DNA of 64,000 nucleotides from Chitinivorax sp. B (GTDB taxonomy: Bacteria; Pseudomonadota; Gammaproteobacteria; Burkholderiales; SCOH01), in assembly GCF_005503445.1 (NCBI RefSeq), contig NZ_SCOH01000026.1, positions 1-64,000 on the forward strand, written 5' to 3'. Under the pieces are notes generated by a model. It made no database searches and was not told the DNA's origin. It saw only the letters and a list, made by a program, of their open reading frames with translations. A program made the translations under genes and the position numbers. This document shows, one piece after another, positions 1-8,860 of this stretch. Each line of letters begins with the position of its first letter. The first letter of the stretch is position 1.

Positions 1-405
1 ATCCGCCTGTTCAGCTACGACACCCCGGCCCCGAGCCAGAAACCTGAGCACACCACCGGCATCCACCTGCACGCCGCCACCGGCAAGGTGCAAGTCCAAG
101 CCCAACGCGATCAAGCCAACCTCAACGCACAGCAGACCGTCACGATCAGCAGCAACAACCAGGTCACCCTCGCCAGCCCCACCCAACTCAAGCTGGTCGC
201 CAATGGCACGGGGTTGACCCTCAAAGACGGCAATATCCTGATCCAGTGTCCGAAAGAAGCCATGTTCAAGGCCAGCTTGAAGCAGCAGTTGGGGCCGATG
301 GGGGCCAGCCATACCGCGCCCCCGCTGCCGAAAAGCCAGATCAAAGGCTGCGAATTCAGCGTCTCGGATGCCACGCAATCCGGCGCGGCCGGCACCTTAC
401 GCTAA
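1..405 (+). CDS. vgrG: VgrG (TssI) C-terminal part, truncated by window start
   Basis: The frame is open from base 1 and ends with TAA at 403-405, so only the last 134 codons of a longer gene are present. The protein shows the short repetitive beta-strand pattern of the VgrG/DUF2345 tail (ATGKVQVQAQRDQANLNAQQ, then TVTISSNNQVTLASPTQLKL). This forms the needle extension that carries effectors on the T6SS spike. It is followed by a threonine/proline-containing tail of the kind that contacts adaptors and cargo. A DUF4123 adaptor and a VasX-like effector lie directly downstream in the same direction, the standard order of a VgrG cargo module. The identity is well supported by context and repeat pattern; the spike core lies outside the window, so the subtype cannot be judged. 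Confidence 0.85.
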   Translation: MRLFSYDTPAPSQKPEHTTGIHLHAATGKVQVQAQRDQANLNAQQTVTISSNNQVTLASPTQLKLVANGTGLTLKDGNILIQCPKEAMFKASLKQQLGPMGASHTAPPLPKSQIKGCEFSVSDATQSGAAGTLR

Positions 406-411
406 CACGGG

Positions 412-1256
412 ATGCGTACCATGCCGACCTTGTACGAACAACTATTCAATCAGGTGCGCGACTGGGGCCATTGCGACCTCCTCGTCGATCCGCTGGCGGG
501 GCTACCGCCATTGGACGCCCTCGACCAGGCGGACGCCACCTTTACACAAACACCGTTGCTGGACCGGCAATTCCGCGCCCGGCCGGCCAGTGCGCCGCGC
601 CTGATCCGCCTGGACAACGCGTACTCGCCCCTGCTCAGCGAATGCGTCGAACTGGCGCAGTGGGAAGCGACCACCACCAGCAATCAACTGCGCAGCATCT
701 GACCCGCATGCTGGACCTGCACATCGACCAGCTCGGCGGCGCCTACTTCCGGTTCTTCGATCCCCGGGTGATGTATCACCTGCCCCGCGTGCTCGATGCC
801 CCGCAACTGTCGCTGCTGTTGCAAGGCATTCAGCAATGGGTGTTCGTGGACTGGCTCGGTGCCTACCAGGCCATTCAGGCACCGTCGGTCCCCGCCACCA
901 CCCCGCGCCTGCTGGTCAGCCCGCAGCAATGGCAGGCGCTGGGCGACATCGAAGCCTTCAACCGGCTGCTGAGCAAGCAGCGGCGGCGTCAGCAGCCACC
1001 CAGCCATGCGCAGGTGCCGTTGTGGCTCAACCATTTGCAGTCAGCCCGATTGCGTGGCCTGCGCCAACCCGACGACATCGCCCACTGGGCGGCCTTGTGC
1101 CTGGCCCACGGCGAGCCCTGGCAGACGCATCCGCAGCTGAATGACGTACTGCAACTGGTCATCCACGACGGCATCCCGCTCAAGGATGCCCTGGACGACC
1201 TGCTGAACCTGTCACTGGACCCGGCCGAGGCTGCGGTCCCGACCTTGGATGATTGA
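412..1256 (+). pseudogene. DUF4123 T6SS effector adaptor, frameshifted
   Basis: DUF4123 proteins (Tap/TEC class) load effectors onto VgrG. The N-terminal half reads in frame from ATG 412 or ATG 421 (MPTLYEQLFNQVRDWGHCDL) and stops at TGA 700-702. The second half continues in another frame from about 697 (RMLDLHIDQLGGAYFRFFDP, then RVMYHLPRVL), including the FRFFDPRV motif that is the family hallmark, and ends at TGA 1254-1256. One added base near 691-697 would restore a single protein of about 280 residues, a normal length for the family. No slippery heptamer is visible, so programmed frameshifting is unlikely. This is either a real loss-of-function mutation or a sequencing error. The gene sits 6 bases after the VgrG stop and runs into the effector start. 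Confidence 0.8.
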
Positions 1257-1264
1257 TTGACACC

Positions 1265-4198
1265 ATGAAGATCAAAAAAGACTGCCGATTTTGCAACCGA
1301 GAAGGCTTCAAGTGGCTGCCGCTGATCTATGGCGTGGTCGCGGCGGAAGACAAAAACGAACTGGCCCCCTTGCCGGCCCAGCTGCCCGCCAATTTGGGCC
1401 AGGGCGTCACCGATATCGCCTTGCACGACCACTGCCGCTATGCGGTCCGCATGCCGCGCCAAGGCTACCTCTACGTGCTGATCGAGCGCAAAGGCGTCAA
1501 ATACTGGGCCGCCTATCAAGTGGTCAATGGCGGCTACCTGTATGAATTCCCACCCGAATGGCGCCCGCAGCTCAACCCGGAATTCAGCTGCGACCCCACC
1601 TACTGCGGCGTGACCGCCTCCATGGTCAACATCCCGAAGGCCGAGGACGTGCCCAATATCTGGGTGCTGTTCACGCCGGAACAGTTAACCGATGCCAAGT
1701 TGGCAGAATACAAGAAACACTGTGTGAAATATGCCGCCGCGGGCAAACTGCAGGTCTTCCACCCCGCCGCCTGGCTGGCCGGCCAGACCAAGCAGCCGCA
1801 CGCCCTCCCCAGCAGCGACATCGAAAAGACCGTCGCCGAATTCCTGTGTTTCGGTAAAGGCAAGCCCGGCGAGTCGTACCGGAACCTGCTGGACAGCCAA
1901 TACTTCAGCGCCGACATCAATGCGGTCGCCGGCAAGCTGGGCGGGATCAGCAGCGCCCTGGAGCTGTACAAGATCCCCGGCCTGGTCATCCATGACCCGA
2001 TTGGTATCACCCAGGCGTTGAATGATTTCCGGAATGACAGCTTTGTACTTTTTGACCAATTCTTGAAGCGAATCGAACGCGGCCGGCCGAACCGAGACCG
2101 GCTGCCCGTACTGGAAACGATTGGTAAATTCAAGAAAGCCATCAACGATGGCTTTGTGATGGATGCCAAAAACAGTGTCGAAAGGCGGGACCTGCAGCGG
2201 CGGGCAAAAATTGAGCCCATCTTTCCCGATGACTCTGCTCAACTGAGAAAGTACAAAATGTGGGCAAACAATGCCTACACGCATCCATCAAGGAAGGAAT
2301 GGGAAGCCCAACGCCCCGACAAGGTAACAGAATTTGAGCTTGCCCGGGAGAAGGATGAGCAATGGCTGATTGACCATGCCGAGCAACATGGCCAAAAGAA
2401 ATGGCAGGAACACTACGCTCCATTACTCGACGTCGGGAAAATGGACAGCTTCGAGCAGAACCTGTCCAGGCTCTCAACAAGCATGGCGAAGCGTGCAGCC
2501 GAACGCACACCCCACCATTTGAGTTGGTTAAAAACGAACAGGGTCTTGCAAGCATTCGACTGCTTTGATCAACGTGACACCCAGTCGGGCGAAGTGTTAC
2601 GAGCCAATGTCATCGGTTGCATTTTCGGCATGGAAGGCTCGCCCGTAGCCGAAAAGGTGCTGAACGACTGGGCCGCCGCCACCAAAATTGATCGAACGAA
2701 CCTGCTGTTACGTGCCCTTACCCGTGATCAACAAGAAACCAACAAAGCCGTCAACAAGCTATTGGCAGAAGCCACCAATAGTGCGGCCAACCAGACTGAC
2801 CTGTCGGCTGAACCCACCGCCGGAGTCAAGGCCGCAATCAAGAGCGTCGTCAGCATGTTCAAAAGTACCGATTCGGCGCTGGACGAATGGATGCGCAATC
2901 AAAGTCAAAGTACCAACTACCTGAACCCCAAACATTTAGCCAATTATGAGGCTCGCTTCTCCTATTTGATCTCAACCCTGTGCCGGGCTGTATCACGCAA
3001 AGCGATTGGCTCAACCGCAGAATTGGCCTTCGCCGCCCGCATATCCTTCCTCATGCAAAGTCAACTGGGCGACTTGGCGTTCGAGCTGGAGCACAAAACG
3101 CTGATGGCAAAGGTCAACGCCACAGACTGGGACAATAAAGAACGCGCCTATCGCACAGCGGAGGCTCGCGCCCAAGCAACCCGCATGCGTAAAACCGGCG
3201 CCGAGATTCGCGCCCATCGCCAGGCCACCGCAGCCAAGCTGCAAATCCAACAAGGCATGGTCGACCTGATCACCGATGCCCAACTGAAGGCCAAAATTCA
3301 GATCAGCCAAGGCGCTGGCAGACTGGGTTGGAAGGCACTGCAAAAGCAGTTGGAAGACAGTGCCAAACAGCACACCGCCTATGATGCCGAACTGAAAGTG
3401 CTGAAGGGAAAACCTGTACCAACAGAGCGCGTCCCTACTACGCCCAGTCCCACCAATAATTACCATCAGGCCCGAATCGGCATGGCGCTGATCGGCCTAG
3501 AGAGCATCGCACTGGTTGGCAAGCTGGGTAAATTGAAACCTGAGTTTGACTTGGTGGCGCTTGAGGTGCTGGGAGGTGTACTTTCCATCGGCAGCGCCAT
3601 GTGCGATATGTTCTACGCCAGTGTTAAATCCGTCCGAGAGTTGCCACAATACAATGTGATTTCAGGCATTAATAAAGGGGCAGATATTGTTCGAGGTGGT
3701 TTTAAGCTGAAAGCAGGCGCATTTGGGTTTGGAGCAGGGATCATTTCAGCAATCTTAGATATTAAAAAACTCGCCAGTGAAAAAGATTCCTCTCAAATAG
3801 GAATCATGAAAATTAGAATAGGAGCCAATATTATTTCATCAGTCACAAGTACGATAGCGGCTTACTCGTATTCTGCCCCATATTTTGAGTACTATGCCGC
3901 CAAGCAAGGACGAAAAGCAATCACCAGATGGACCTTAAATGCTTTAGGAGCTGGCGCCAAAAAATTCGCAGAACGTGTCTTATTGCTTCGAATGGTTGCT
4001 TGGCTAGGCTGGGTTGGCGTTATCATTACTGTTGCAGACCTCTCTTACTCTGCCTACCGCTGGTATATTGACTCTCAAGCATTAGAGCGTTGGTTTGACA
4101 AATGCCTATTCCGTAAAAATCAGTTGGCCTATGGCTATGCTAATATTGAGGAAGAATTACAAGCATTTGAAAAAGCATCCTTAGTGGACGAAGCCTGA
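1265..4198 (+). CDS. VasX-like T6SS effector (BTH_I2691 type), membrane-acting
   Basis: This is a large effector of about 977 residues. The N-terminus has the Cys-pair signature of toxin VasX N-terminal regions (CRFCNREGFKWLPLIYGV) followed by RQGYLYVLIERKGVKYWAAY, the segment thought to dock on the adaptor/VgrG. The C-terminal quarter holds about five hydrophobic segments (near residues 740-760, 770-790, 820-840, 860-885 and 910-938), as expected for pore-forming VasX-type toxins. It ends with the family's charged tail (ALERWFDKCLFRKNQ). I chose ATG 1265; a TTG at 1253 overlapping the DUF4123 stop is an alternative start. The first immunity-like gene begins 1 base after the stop, indicating translational coupling. 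The sequence becomes AT-richer from about 3600 on, over the toxin domain. Membrane permeabilisation is inferred from the family and the hydrophobic profile. Confidence 0.82.
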   Translation: MKIKKDCRFCNREGFKWLPLIYGVVAAEDKNELAPLPAQLPANLGQGVTDIALHDHCRYAVRMPRQGYLYVLIERKGVKYWAAYQVVNGGYLYEFPPEWRPQLNPEFSCDPTYCGVTASMVNIPKAEDVPNIWVLFTPEQLTDAKLAEYKKHCVKYAAAGKLQVFHPAAWLAGQTKQPHALPSSDIEKTVAEFLCFGKGKPGESYRNLLDSQYFSADINAVAGKLGGISSALELYKIPGLVIHDPIGITQALNDFRNDSFVLFDQFLKRIERGRPNRDRLPVLETIGKFKKAINDGFVMDAKNSVERRDLQRRAKIEPIFPDDSAQLRKYKMWANNAYTHPSRKEWEAQRPDKVTEFELAREKDEQWLIDHAEQHGQKKWQEHYAPLLDVGKMDSFEQNLSRLSTSMAKRAAERTPHHLSWLKTNRVLQAFDCFDQRDTQSGEVLRANVIGCIFGMEGSPVAEKVLNDWAAATKIDRTNLLLRALTRDQQETNKAVNKLLAEATNSAANQTDLSAEPTAGVKAAIKSVVSMFKSTDSALDEWMRNQSQSTNYLNPKHLANYEARFSYLISTLCRAVSRKAIGSTAELAFAARISFLMQSQLGDLAFELEHKTLMAKVNATDWDNKERAYRTAEARAQATRMRKTGAEIRAHRQATAAKLQIQQGMVDLITDAQLKAKIQISQGAGRLGWKALQKQLEDSAKQHTAYDAELKVLKGKPVPTERVPTTPSPTNNYHQARIGMALIGLESIALVGKLGKLKPEFDLVALEVLGGVLSIGSAMCDMFYASVKSVRELPQYNVISGINKGADIVRGGFKLKAGAFGFGAGIISAILDIKKLASEKDSSQIGIMKIRIGANIISSVTSTIAAYSYSAPYFEYYAAKQGRKAITRWTLNALGAGAKKFAERVLLLRMVAWLGWVGVIITVADLSYSAYRWYIDSQALERWFDKCLFRKNQLAYGYANIEEELQAFEKASLVDEA

Positions 4199-4953
4199 AT
4201 GAACGAACGCAAACTGTTTACCATTGATGGCACCATTGACGTTATTCACCGTGCACATGGTGTAGTCAACCTGTTAGAAAACATGCAGCGTGGTGCGCTC
4301 GTTACTGGTGCCGCAGCCGTAGTCACCGATAGCTTTGCCAATTTTGTAGGCTCAGCAGCCGTAGCCATGTACGATGGCGAAGACGTTGAACACATTGCCA
4401 TGCTTGTCAACGGCAAGCTGGTCTTGGCACCTTTCAGTCTACAGAGGATTTAAAGATCGGAGATAAGGTCAGATTAGTGGTGTCATTCGAGCTGGGCGAT
4501 TTTTTATTCTGTCACGCCATTCTTCGCCTTGATGATGCATGGCTGTGGATGCCTTATATGCTATCTAGAACAAGAATGGGCATTATAAAATATATAGTTA
4601 AAATTAATTTACTGATTATTATCCTCACTGAAATGTTATTTTTTTTAATATGCGCAGTCTCCGGAGATTTATCATTCTTTAATGATATGCAGCAAATATT
4701 TATTTTCTTTTTTGCGATAATACTTCCTATTATATCTTATCTAAGCTCTGGAGATTTATTGAAAAATGCCGCGATAACTGAGGAGATATATAAAATTCTC
4801 GGCGTTCAAGAATACAGGCGTTTTTATATTAATAAATTTTCATTAAGTTGTTTAAATCCTGGCATTGAAACATCGAATAAGATGTACGTTTTCGATTTCA
4901 ATAAAGTGCTAGAGGCCCATTACAAAAAGTATGGCATTCGGCAAGCGTCATAA
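4199..4953 (+). pseudogene. Immunity-like membrane protein A1, frameshifted
   Basis: This is the first member of the A series. ATG 4199 directly follows the effector stop, as expected for a cognate immunity gene. It reads SRT-free into the conserved N-domain (LFTIDGTIDVIHRAHGVVNL, DGEDVEHIAMLVNGKLV) and then hits a stop at 4451-4453. The rest (GDKVRLVVSFELGDFLFCHA, two membrane segments, end HYKKYGIRQAS) continues in another frame to 4953. Copies A2 and A3 have GTC-ATT-GGC where A1 has GTC-TTGGC, so one base is missing at about 4424. Without that loss the protein would be about 250 residues with an SH3-like N-domain, two TM helices and a soluble C-domain. Immunity function is inferred from position. 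The frameshift could be real or a base-calling error. Confidence 0.75.
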
Positions 4954-4981
4954 CTTTGTAAGTTGAGGAGCGTTGACTGCT

Positions 4982-5740
4982 TTGAGCGAAAGCAAACTGT
5001 TTACCATCGATGGCACCATTGAAGCCATCCACCGCGCACCGGGCGTGGTCAATCTGTTGGAAGACATGCAGCGCGGTGCACTCTTCACCGGCACAGTGGC
5101 CGCAGCCACCGATGGGCTGGCCAACTTTGCCGGGTCGACAGCTGTCGCGCTGTCCGATGGTGAAGATGTGGAACACATTGCCATGCTGGTCAATGGCAAA
5201 CTGGTCATTGGCACTTTCCAATCTACCGAAGATTTAAACGTTGGCGATCAAGTCAGGTTGGTGGTGTCTCCCGAGCCGGGAGACTTTCTATTTACACATG
5301 CCATTTTGCGTCAGAATGATGGGTTGCTTTGGATGCCTTATATGCAATGCAGGACCAAAAGGGGGTTGGTCAAGCATTTAATGAAAATATACTTGCTTAT
5401 TGTAATTGGCATGGAAATTTTTCTATCAGCGCCGGCTTTCTTATATGACTGGAAGTTACCTATGGAAGAAGAAAGGATTGCGGTCTCTTTTGTTTTTTAC
5501 ATCATATTACTTCCAATAATGTTTTATTTGAGCTCAAAAGATTTAATGAGAGGTGCCGGGGTAACTGAGAATATATACAGAGCGCTTGGCATTCCAAAGC
5601 ATAAAGGCTTTTACATTAATAAATTTTCGCTCAGCTATTTGAATCCTGGTCTTGAAACATCACATAAAATGTATGTATTCGATATGCATAAAGCTCTTGA
5701 GGCCCATTACAAGAAATATGGCATTCGGCAAGCGTCATAA
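4982..5740 (+). CDS. Immunity-like membrane protein A2
   Basis: An intact A-series paralogue of about 252 residues. It has an N-terminal conserved domain (LFTIDGTIEAIHRAPGVVNL, DGEDVEHIAMLVNGKLVIGT, GDQVRLVV), two hydrophobic helices (IYLLIVIGMEIFLSAPAF and SFVFYIILLPIMFYLSS), and a C-terminal domain ending HYKKYGIRQAS. No ATG is available at the 5' end. TTG 4982 lies 11 bases after a GAGGAG ribosome site (4965-4970); TTG 4973 is an alternative but too close to that site. It follows A1 by about 28 bases and is part of a tandem series with a 786-bp period. It is likely an inner-membrane immunity protein protecting against VasX-type effectors. Proteins of this type are sometimes labelled putative T6SS effectors, so the role is inferred from context. 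Confidence 0.65.
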   Translation: MSESKLFTIDGTIEAIHRAPGVVNLLEDMQRGALFTGTVAAATDGLANFAGSTAVALSDGEDVEHIAMLVNGKLVIGTFQSTEDLNVGDQVRLVVSPEPGDFLFTHAILRQNDGLLWMPYMQCRTKRGLVKHLMKIYLLIVIGMEIFLSAPAFLYDWKLPMEEERIAVSFVFYIILLPIMFYLSSKDLMRGAGVTENIYRALGIPKHKGFYINKFSLSYLNPGLETSHKMYVFDMHKALEAHYKKYGIRQAS

Positions 5741-5767
5741 CTTTGTAAGTTGAGCGCTTTGACTGTC

Positions 5768-6526
5768 TTGAGCGAAAGCAAACTGTTTACCGTCGATGGC
5801 ACCATCGATGCGATCCATCGTGCGCCGGGCGTGGTCAATCTGCTGGAAGACATGCAGCGCGGCGCTCTATTCACAGGGGCAGTGGCTGCAGCCACCGACG
5901 GGCTGGCCAACTTTGCCGGGTCAACAGCCGTCGCCCTATACGATGGCGAAGATGTCGAGCATATTGCCATGCTGGTCAACGGTAAACTGGTCATTGGTAC
6001 CTTTCAGTCTACGGAAGATTTAAACATTGGCGATCAAGTCAGATTGGTGGCGTCCTATGCGCCAGGGGATTCTTTGTTTGCGCATGCCATTCTTCGACTT
6101 GAAGATGCTTGGCTTTGGATGCCTTATATGCATGATGAGACAAGAAAGGGGATGGTCAGATATACAGTCAAAATATATTTCATTCTTATTATTTTTCTGG
6201 AATTGCTTCTGAATGGATTATTTTACGTATGGGGTGCACTCGAAAAATTTAACCAAGAAATGCGAGGCATACTTATATTTTTCGAGTTTGTAATTATGCC
6301 CGTGATAATCTATCTAAGCTCAAAAGATCTCATTGAAAAAGGTAAAATTGTTGAGGAGATATTCAAGGTATTGGGAGTTGCAAGATACAAAGATTTCAAT
6401 GTCTCGAAATTTTCCGTAAAAAATCAGGATTTTCGCATTGAAAACACCCATCGGAAATATATTATCCACTTGGATAGAGCCTTGGCGGCCCACTACAAGA
6501 AATATGGCATTCGGCAAGTACCCTAA
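5768..6526 (+). CDS. Immunity-like membrane protein A3
   Basis: An intact A-series paralogue of about 252 residues, exactly 786 bases downstream of A2. The N-domain is almost identical to A2 (LFTVDGTIDAIHRAPGVVNL through GDQVRLVAS), while the membrane part (IYFILIIFLELLLNGLFYV, GILIFFEFVIMPVIIYLSS) and much of the C-domain differ strongly. The last residues, HYKKYGIRQVP, match again. Only TTG codons are available as starts (5750, 5759 or 5768); I chose 5768 by alignment with A2. The gap from A2 carries the repeated motif TAACTTTGTAAGTTGAG. The pattern of conserved ends and a divergent membrane core suggests diversification of the toxin-contact part. Function is inferred from synteny with the effector. 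Confidence 0.63.
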   Translation: MSESKLFTVDGTIDAIHRAPGVVNLLEDMQRGALFTGAVAAATDGLANFAGSTAVALYDGEDVEHIAMLVNGKLVIGTFQSTEDLNIGDQVRLVASYAPGDSLFAHAILRLEDAWLWMPYMHDETRKGMVRYTVKIYFILIIFLELLLNGLFYVWGALEKFNQEMRGILIFFEFVIMPVIIYLSSKDLIEKGKIVEEIFKVLGVARYKDFNVSKFSVKNQDFRIENTHRKYIIHLDRALAAHYKKYGIRQVP

Positions 6527-6553
6527 CTTTGTAAGTTGAGCGCTTTGACTGCC

Positions 6554-6766
6554 TTGAGCGAAAGTAAACTGTTTACCATCGATGGCACCATCAATGCCAT
6601 CCACCGCGCCCCGGGCGTGGTCAACCTGCTGGAAGACATGCAGCGTGGCGCAGTGTTCACTGGGGCGGTAGCCGCAGCCACCGACGGGCTGGCCAACTTT
6701 GCCGGGTCGACAGCCGTCGCCCTATACGATGGCGAAGATGTCGAGCATATTGCCATGCTGGTCAAC
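6554..6766 (+). pseudogene. Immunity-like protein A4, truncated at a recombination junction
   Basis: The fourth A-series copy starts one 786-bp period after A3 and keeps the conserved N-domain (LFTIDGTINAIHRAPGVVNL to DGEDVEHIAMLVN). Homology stops abruptly at about 6766, where the other copies read NGKLVIG. The frame then runs through unrelated sequence to a stop at 6809-6811. All membrane and C-terminal parts are absent. The sequence after the junction is, in another frame, the 3' end of an effector gene. This looks like the left edge of a deletion that removed the rest of A4 and most of a second effector. Confidence 0.78.
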
Positions 6767-6932
6767 AGTTGCCACGATAGTGCTGATCATTGCCATTTCA
6801 TGGCTGGATGATACAGAACTGCAAAAATGGCTGGCACATTGTCGCTTTGGCAAAGAACGACATAAAGACCCATTTGCCAATACACAAGAGGAAAACGAGG
6901 CATTAGCCAGAGCCTTGGCAAGCACAATATGA
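6765..6932 (+). pseudogene. 3' remnant of a second VasX/BTH_I2691-type effector
   Basis: Reading codons up to the TGA at 6930-6932 gives TVATIVLIIAISWLDDTELQ, then KWLAHCRFGKERHKDPFANT and a Glu/Ala-rich end. This matches the C-terminal tail of the intact effector at 1265-4198 in order and spacing: a hydrophobic segment, Asp-x-Glu/Ala-Leu, WF/WL, Cys-x-Phe, and a charged helix with EE and AL. Only about 55 codons remain and there is no start. The stop overlaps the start of immunity-like gene B1 (ATGA at 6929-6932), the same tight coupling that links the intact effector to A1. I infer that the B series was the immunity set of this lost effector. Confidence 0.75.
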
Positions 6933-7849
6933 ACACTACTTCGACGACAGGGTTGCAAAAATTCACTGGGCGGCTGGAGAAACTGAGCTGTGAGCGTACC
7001 GACGAGAGCTTCGTCATGACCCCCGGCGAGCAGTCGGCCATGAGCGGTGTCGCGGTGGCGGCCGCCATGGTGGAAGCGGTCGGCCAAGCCGCCAGTACCG
7101 CCCTGGCCGCCAGCGACCCCAGCGAACCCGCCGACTGGGTCGAGTTCGAGCTGGACGGCAGGGCATTCAAGGGTTGGCTGTGGCGCTGCCCGTTTAGGAC
7201 AGGGGATGAAGTCGAAGTCATTGCATCTAACGAAGGAGCATTCCACCGTGTGTATGCCGTGGCCCGCCCCAAAGACCGCTTGATTTCGCTGTATCCGCAC
7301 TGCTCCCGCGGGCGGGTGGCGCATTGGTTAAACACACTTAAGATGTATTTGCTAGCCATATTGGCCGCGCCTATATTTACTGTCTGTGTAGAGTCTCTTG
7401 GAGCTGCAACTCGCGGATTAGGCGGAACACCACTGTTTGTAGTTGTGCTAGGAATAATAGGTTTACTTGCCCCATTTTCTTTTATCTTTGGCAAAAAAGG
7501 CCCTTTATTTGTAGTGTTTTTATGCTGCCTCCCCCTAATACTCCAATATCAGCCCTCAATTGATGCTGCATTCGGTGATCCAACCAGCCTAATGTACATA
7601 ACCGCAATTGTTGGCGCTCTGTTCATTTTGCCCGCCCTGCATCTGAGTTGGAAATGGATGGAGTTCGTCCGGCTCGCTGAAGAGATCTTCCGCGCCTTCG
7701 GCTGGGACAACCCGACCCGCATCGATCTGGTGGCCCGTGCCAAAGCCACACCACTGGACTGCAAGGCCAGCAACGTCCGCGAATACGATATCGGGATGCA
7801 TGACGTCACGACCGATGCCAATTATGGCAGCGGTTTTTTCCGTTACTAA
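6929..7849 (+). CDS. Immunity-like membrane protein B1
   Basis: First member of the B series, 306 residues, with ATG 6929 overlapping the stop of the effector remnant. The soluble N-part runs from TTGLQKFTGRLEKLSCERTD through VEFELDGRAFKGWLWRCPFR to GDEVEVIAS. Four hydrophobic segments follow (around MYLLAILAAPIFTVCVESL, FVVVLGIIGLLAPFSFI, LFVVFLCCLPLIL and YITAIVGALFILPALHL). A C-terminal cytosolic part contains EEIFRAFGWDNPTRIDLVAR. The layout (domain with an Ala-rich helix, NGK/DGK strand, GDxV strand, then membrane) parallels the A series, so both probably belong to one superfamily. Immunity to a VasX-type pore former is inferred from position; labels such as putative T6SS effector are also possible. 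Confidence 0.65.
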   Translation: MNTTSTTGLQKFTGRLEKLSCERTDESFVMTPGEQSAMSGVAVAAAMVEAVGQAASTALAASDPSEPADWVEFELDGRAFKGWLWRCPFRTGDEVEVIASNEGAFHRVYAVARPKDRLISLYPHCSRGRVAHWLNTLKMYLLAILAAPIFTVCVESLGAATRGLGGTPLFVVVLGIIGLLAPFSFIFGKKGPLFVVFLCCLPLILQYQPSIDAAFGDPTSLMYITAIVGALFILPALHLSWKWMEFVRLAEEIFRAFGWDNPTRIDLVARAKATPLDCKASNVREYDIGMHDVTTDANYGSGFFRY

Positions 7850-7884
7850 TCCCAGTGCGTGGCAGCGCTGACTTCAGACGAAAC

Positions 7885-8808
7885 ATGGATCAGACATCGA
7901 CGACAGGATTGCAAAAATTCAGCGGGCGGCTGGCGAAACTGAGCTGCGAGCGTACCGACGAAAGCTTCGTCATGACCTCCGGCGAACAGTCCGCCATGGG
8001 CGGTGTCGCAGTGGCGGCCGCCATGGTGGAAGCGGTCGGCCAGGCGGCCACTACCGCCCTGGCCGCCAGCGACCCCAGCGAACCGGCCGACTGGGTCGAG
8101 TTCGAGCTGGACGGCAAGTCATTCAAGGGCTGGTTATGGCGCTGCCCGTTTAGGACAGGGGATGAAGTCGAGGTCGTTGCGGCAAACGAAGGCAGTTTTT
8201 ACCGGGTCTATGCCGTGGCCCGCCCCAGCGACCGCTTGGTTGCGCTGTACCCGCACTGTTCCAGAGGACGGGTGGCGCATTGGTTGAATGCACTGAAGGT
8301 ATTTTTGCTTGCCCTTCTGGGAACACCGCTTTATATAGGATGTATGCTATCGCTCGGCGAAGCGGCTTATGGCATTGAGGGGTGGCCGCTCTATGTCGTG
8401 GCACTAGGAGCGCTATTTTTGTTAGCCCCGCTTTCCTTCCTATTTTTTGGTAAAAAAGGGCCGCTATTTTTCATATTCCTAGGCTGGCTGCCGGTGATCT
8501 TGCAATATCAGCCAGCGGTAAAATCTCTATTTGGCGACCCCACCCGTTTGCTGGACATTACCGCCATTATTTTCGGCCTGTCCATTATTCCCGCCCTGCA
8601 TCTGAGCTGGAAATGGATGGAGTTTGTCCGGCTCGCCGAAGAGATCTTTCGTGCCTTCGGCTGGGCCAACCCGACCCGCATCGATCTGGTGGCCCGCGCC
8701 AAAGCCACGCCACTGGACTGCAAGGCCAGCAATATCCCAGACGATGATTTCGAGAATGATGCCATTGTTACCGATCTGGATTATGGCTCGGGATTTTATC
8801 GTTATTGA
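7885..8808 (+). CDS. Immunity-like membrane protein B2
   Basis: An intact B-series paralogue of 307 residues. ATG 7885 (MDQTSTTGLQKFSG) is chosen over an upstream in-frame ATG at 7855, because B3 and B4 start with the same MDQ sequence. The N-terminal 130 residues and the C-terminal 80 are nearly identical to B1 and B3. The four-helix membrane middle (for example VFLLALLGTPLYIGCMLSLG and ILQYQPAVKSLFGDPTRLLD) is divergent. The last 270 bases, including the intergenic stretch, are an exact copy of the end of B3. It is probably a paralogous immunity protein in an expanded array. Confidence 0.65.
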   Translation: MDQTSTTGLQKFSGRLAKLSCERTDESFVMTSGEQSAMGGVAVAAAMVEAVGQAATTALAASDPSEPADWVEFELDGKSFKGWLWRCPFRTGDEVEVVAANEGSFYRVYAVARPSDRLVALYPHCSRGRVAHWLNALKVFLLALLGTPLYIGCMLSLGEAAYGIEGWPLYVVALGALFLLAPLSFLFFGKKGPLFFIFLGWLPVILQYQPAVKSLFGDPTRLLDITAIIFGLSIIPALHLSWKWMEFVRLAEEIFRAFGWANPTRIDLVARAKATPLDCKASNIPDDDFENDAIVTDLDYGSGFYRY

Positions 8809-8860
8809 TCCCGGCATATGGCCTTGAACTCAGCCAGTCATTAAGCGGAACATGGATCAG
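8590..8860 (+). repeat. 271-bp direct repeat, copy 1
   Basis: This stretch, covering the end of B2, the intergenic gap and the first 9 bases of B3, reads the same base for base as 9557-9827, offset by 967. It includes the C-terminal codons, the stop, GCATATGGCC in the gap and ATGGATCAG of the next gene. The identity points to recent duplication or gene conversion. Confidence 0.85.

Noticed and set aside
691..702. Programmed -1 frameshift in the DUF4123 gene
   Set aside because: No slippery heptamer or downstream pseudoknot is visible; a simple one-base loss is the easier explanation.
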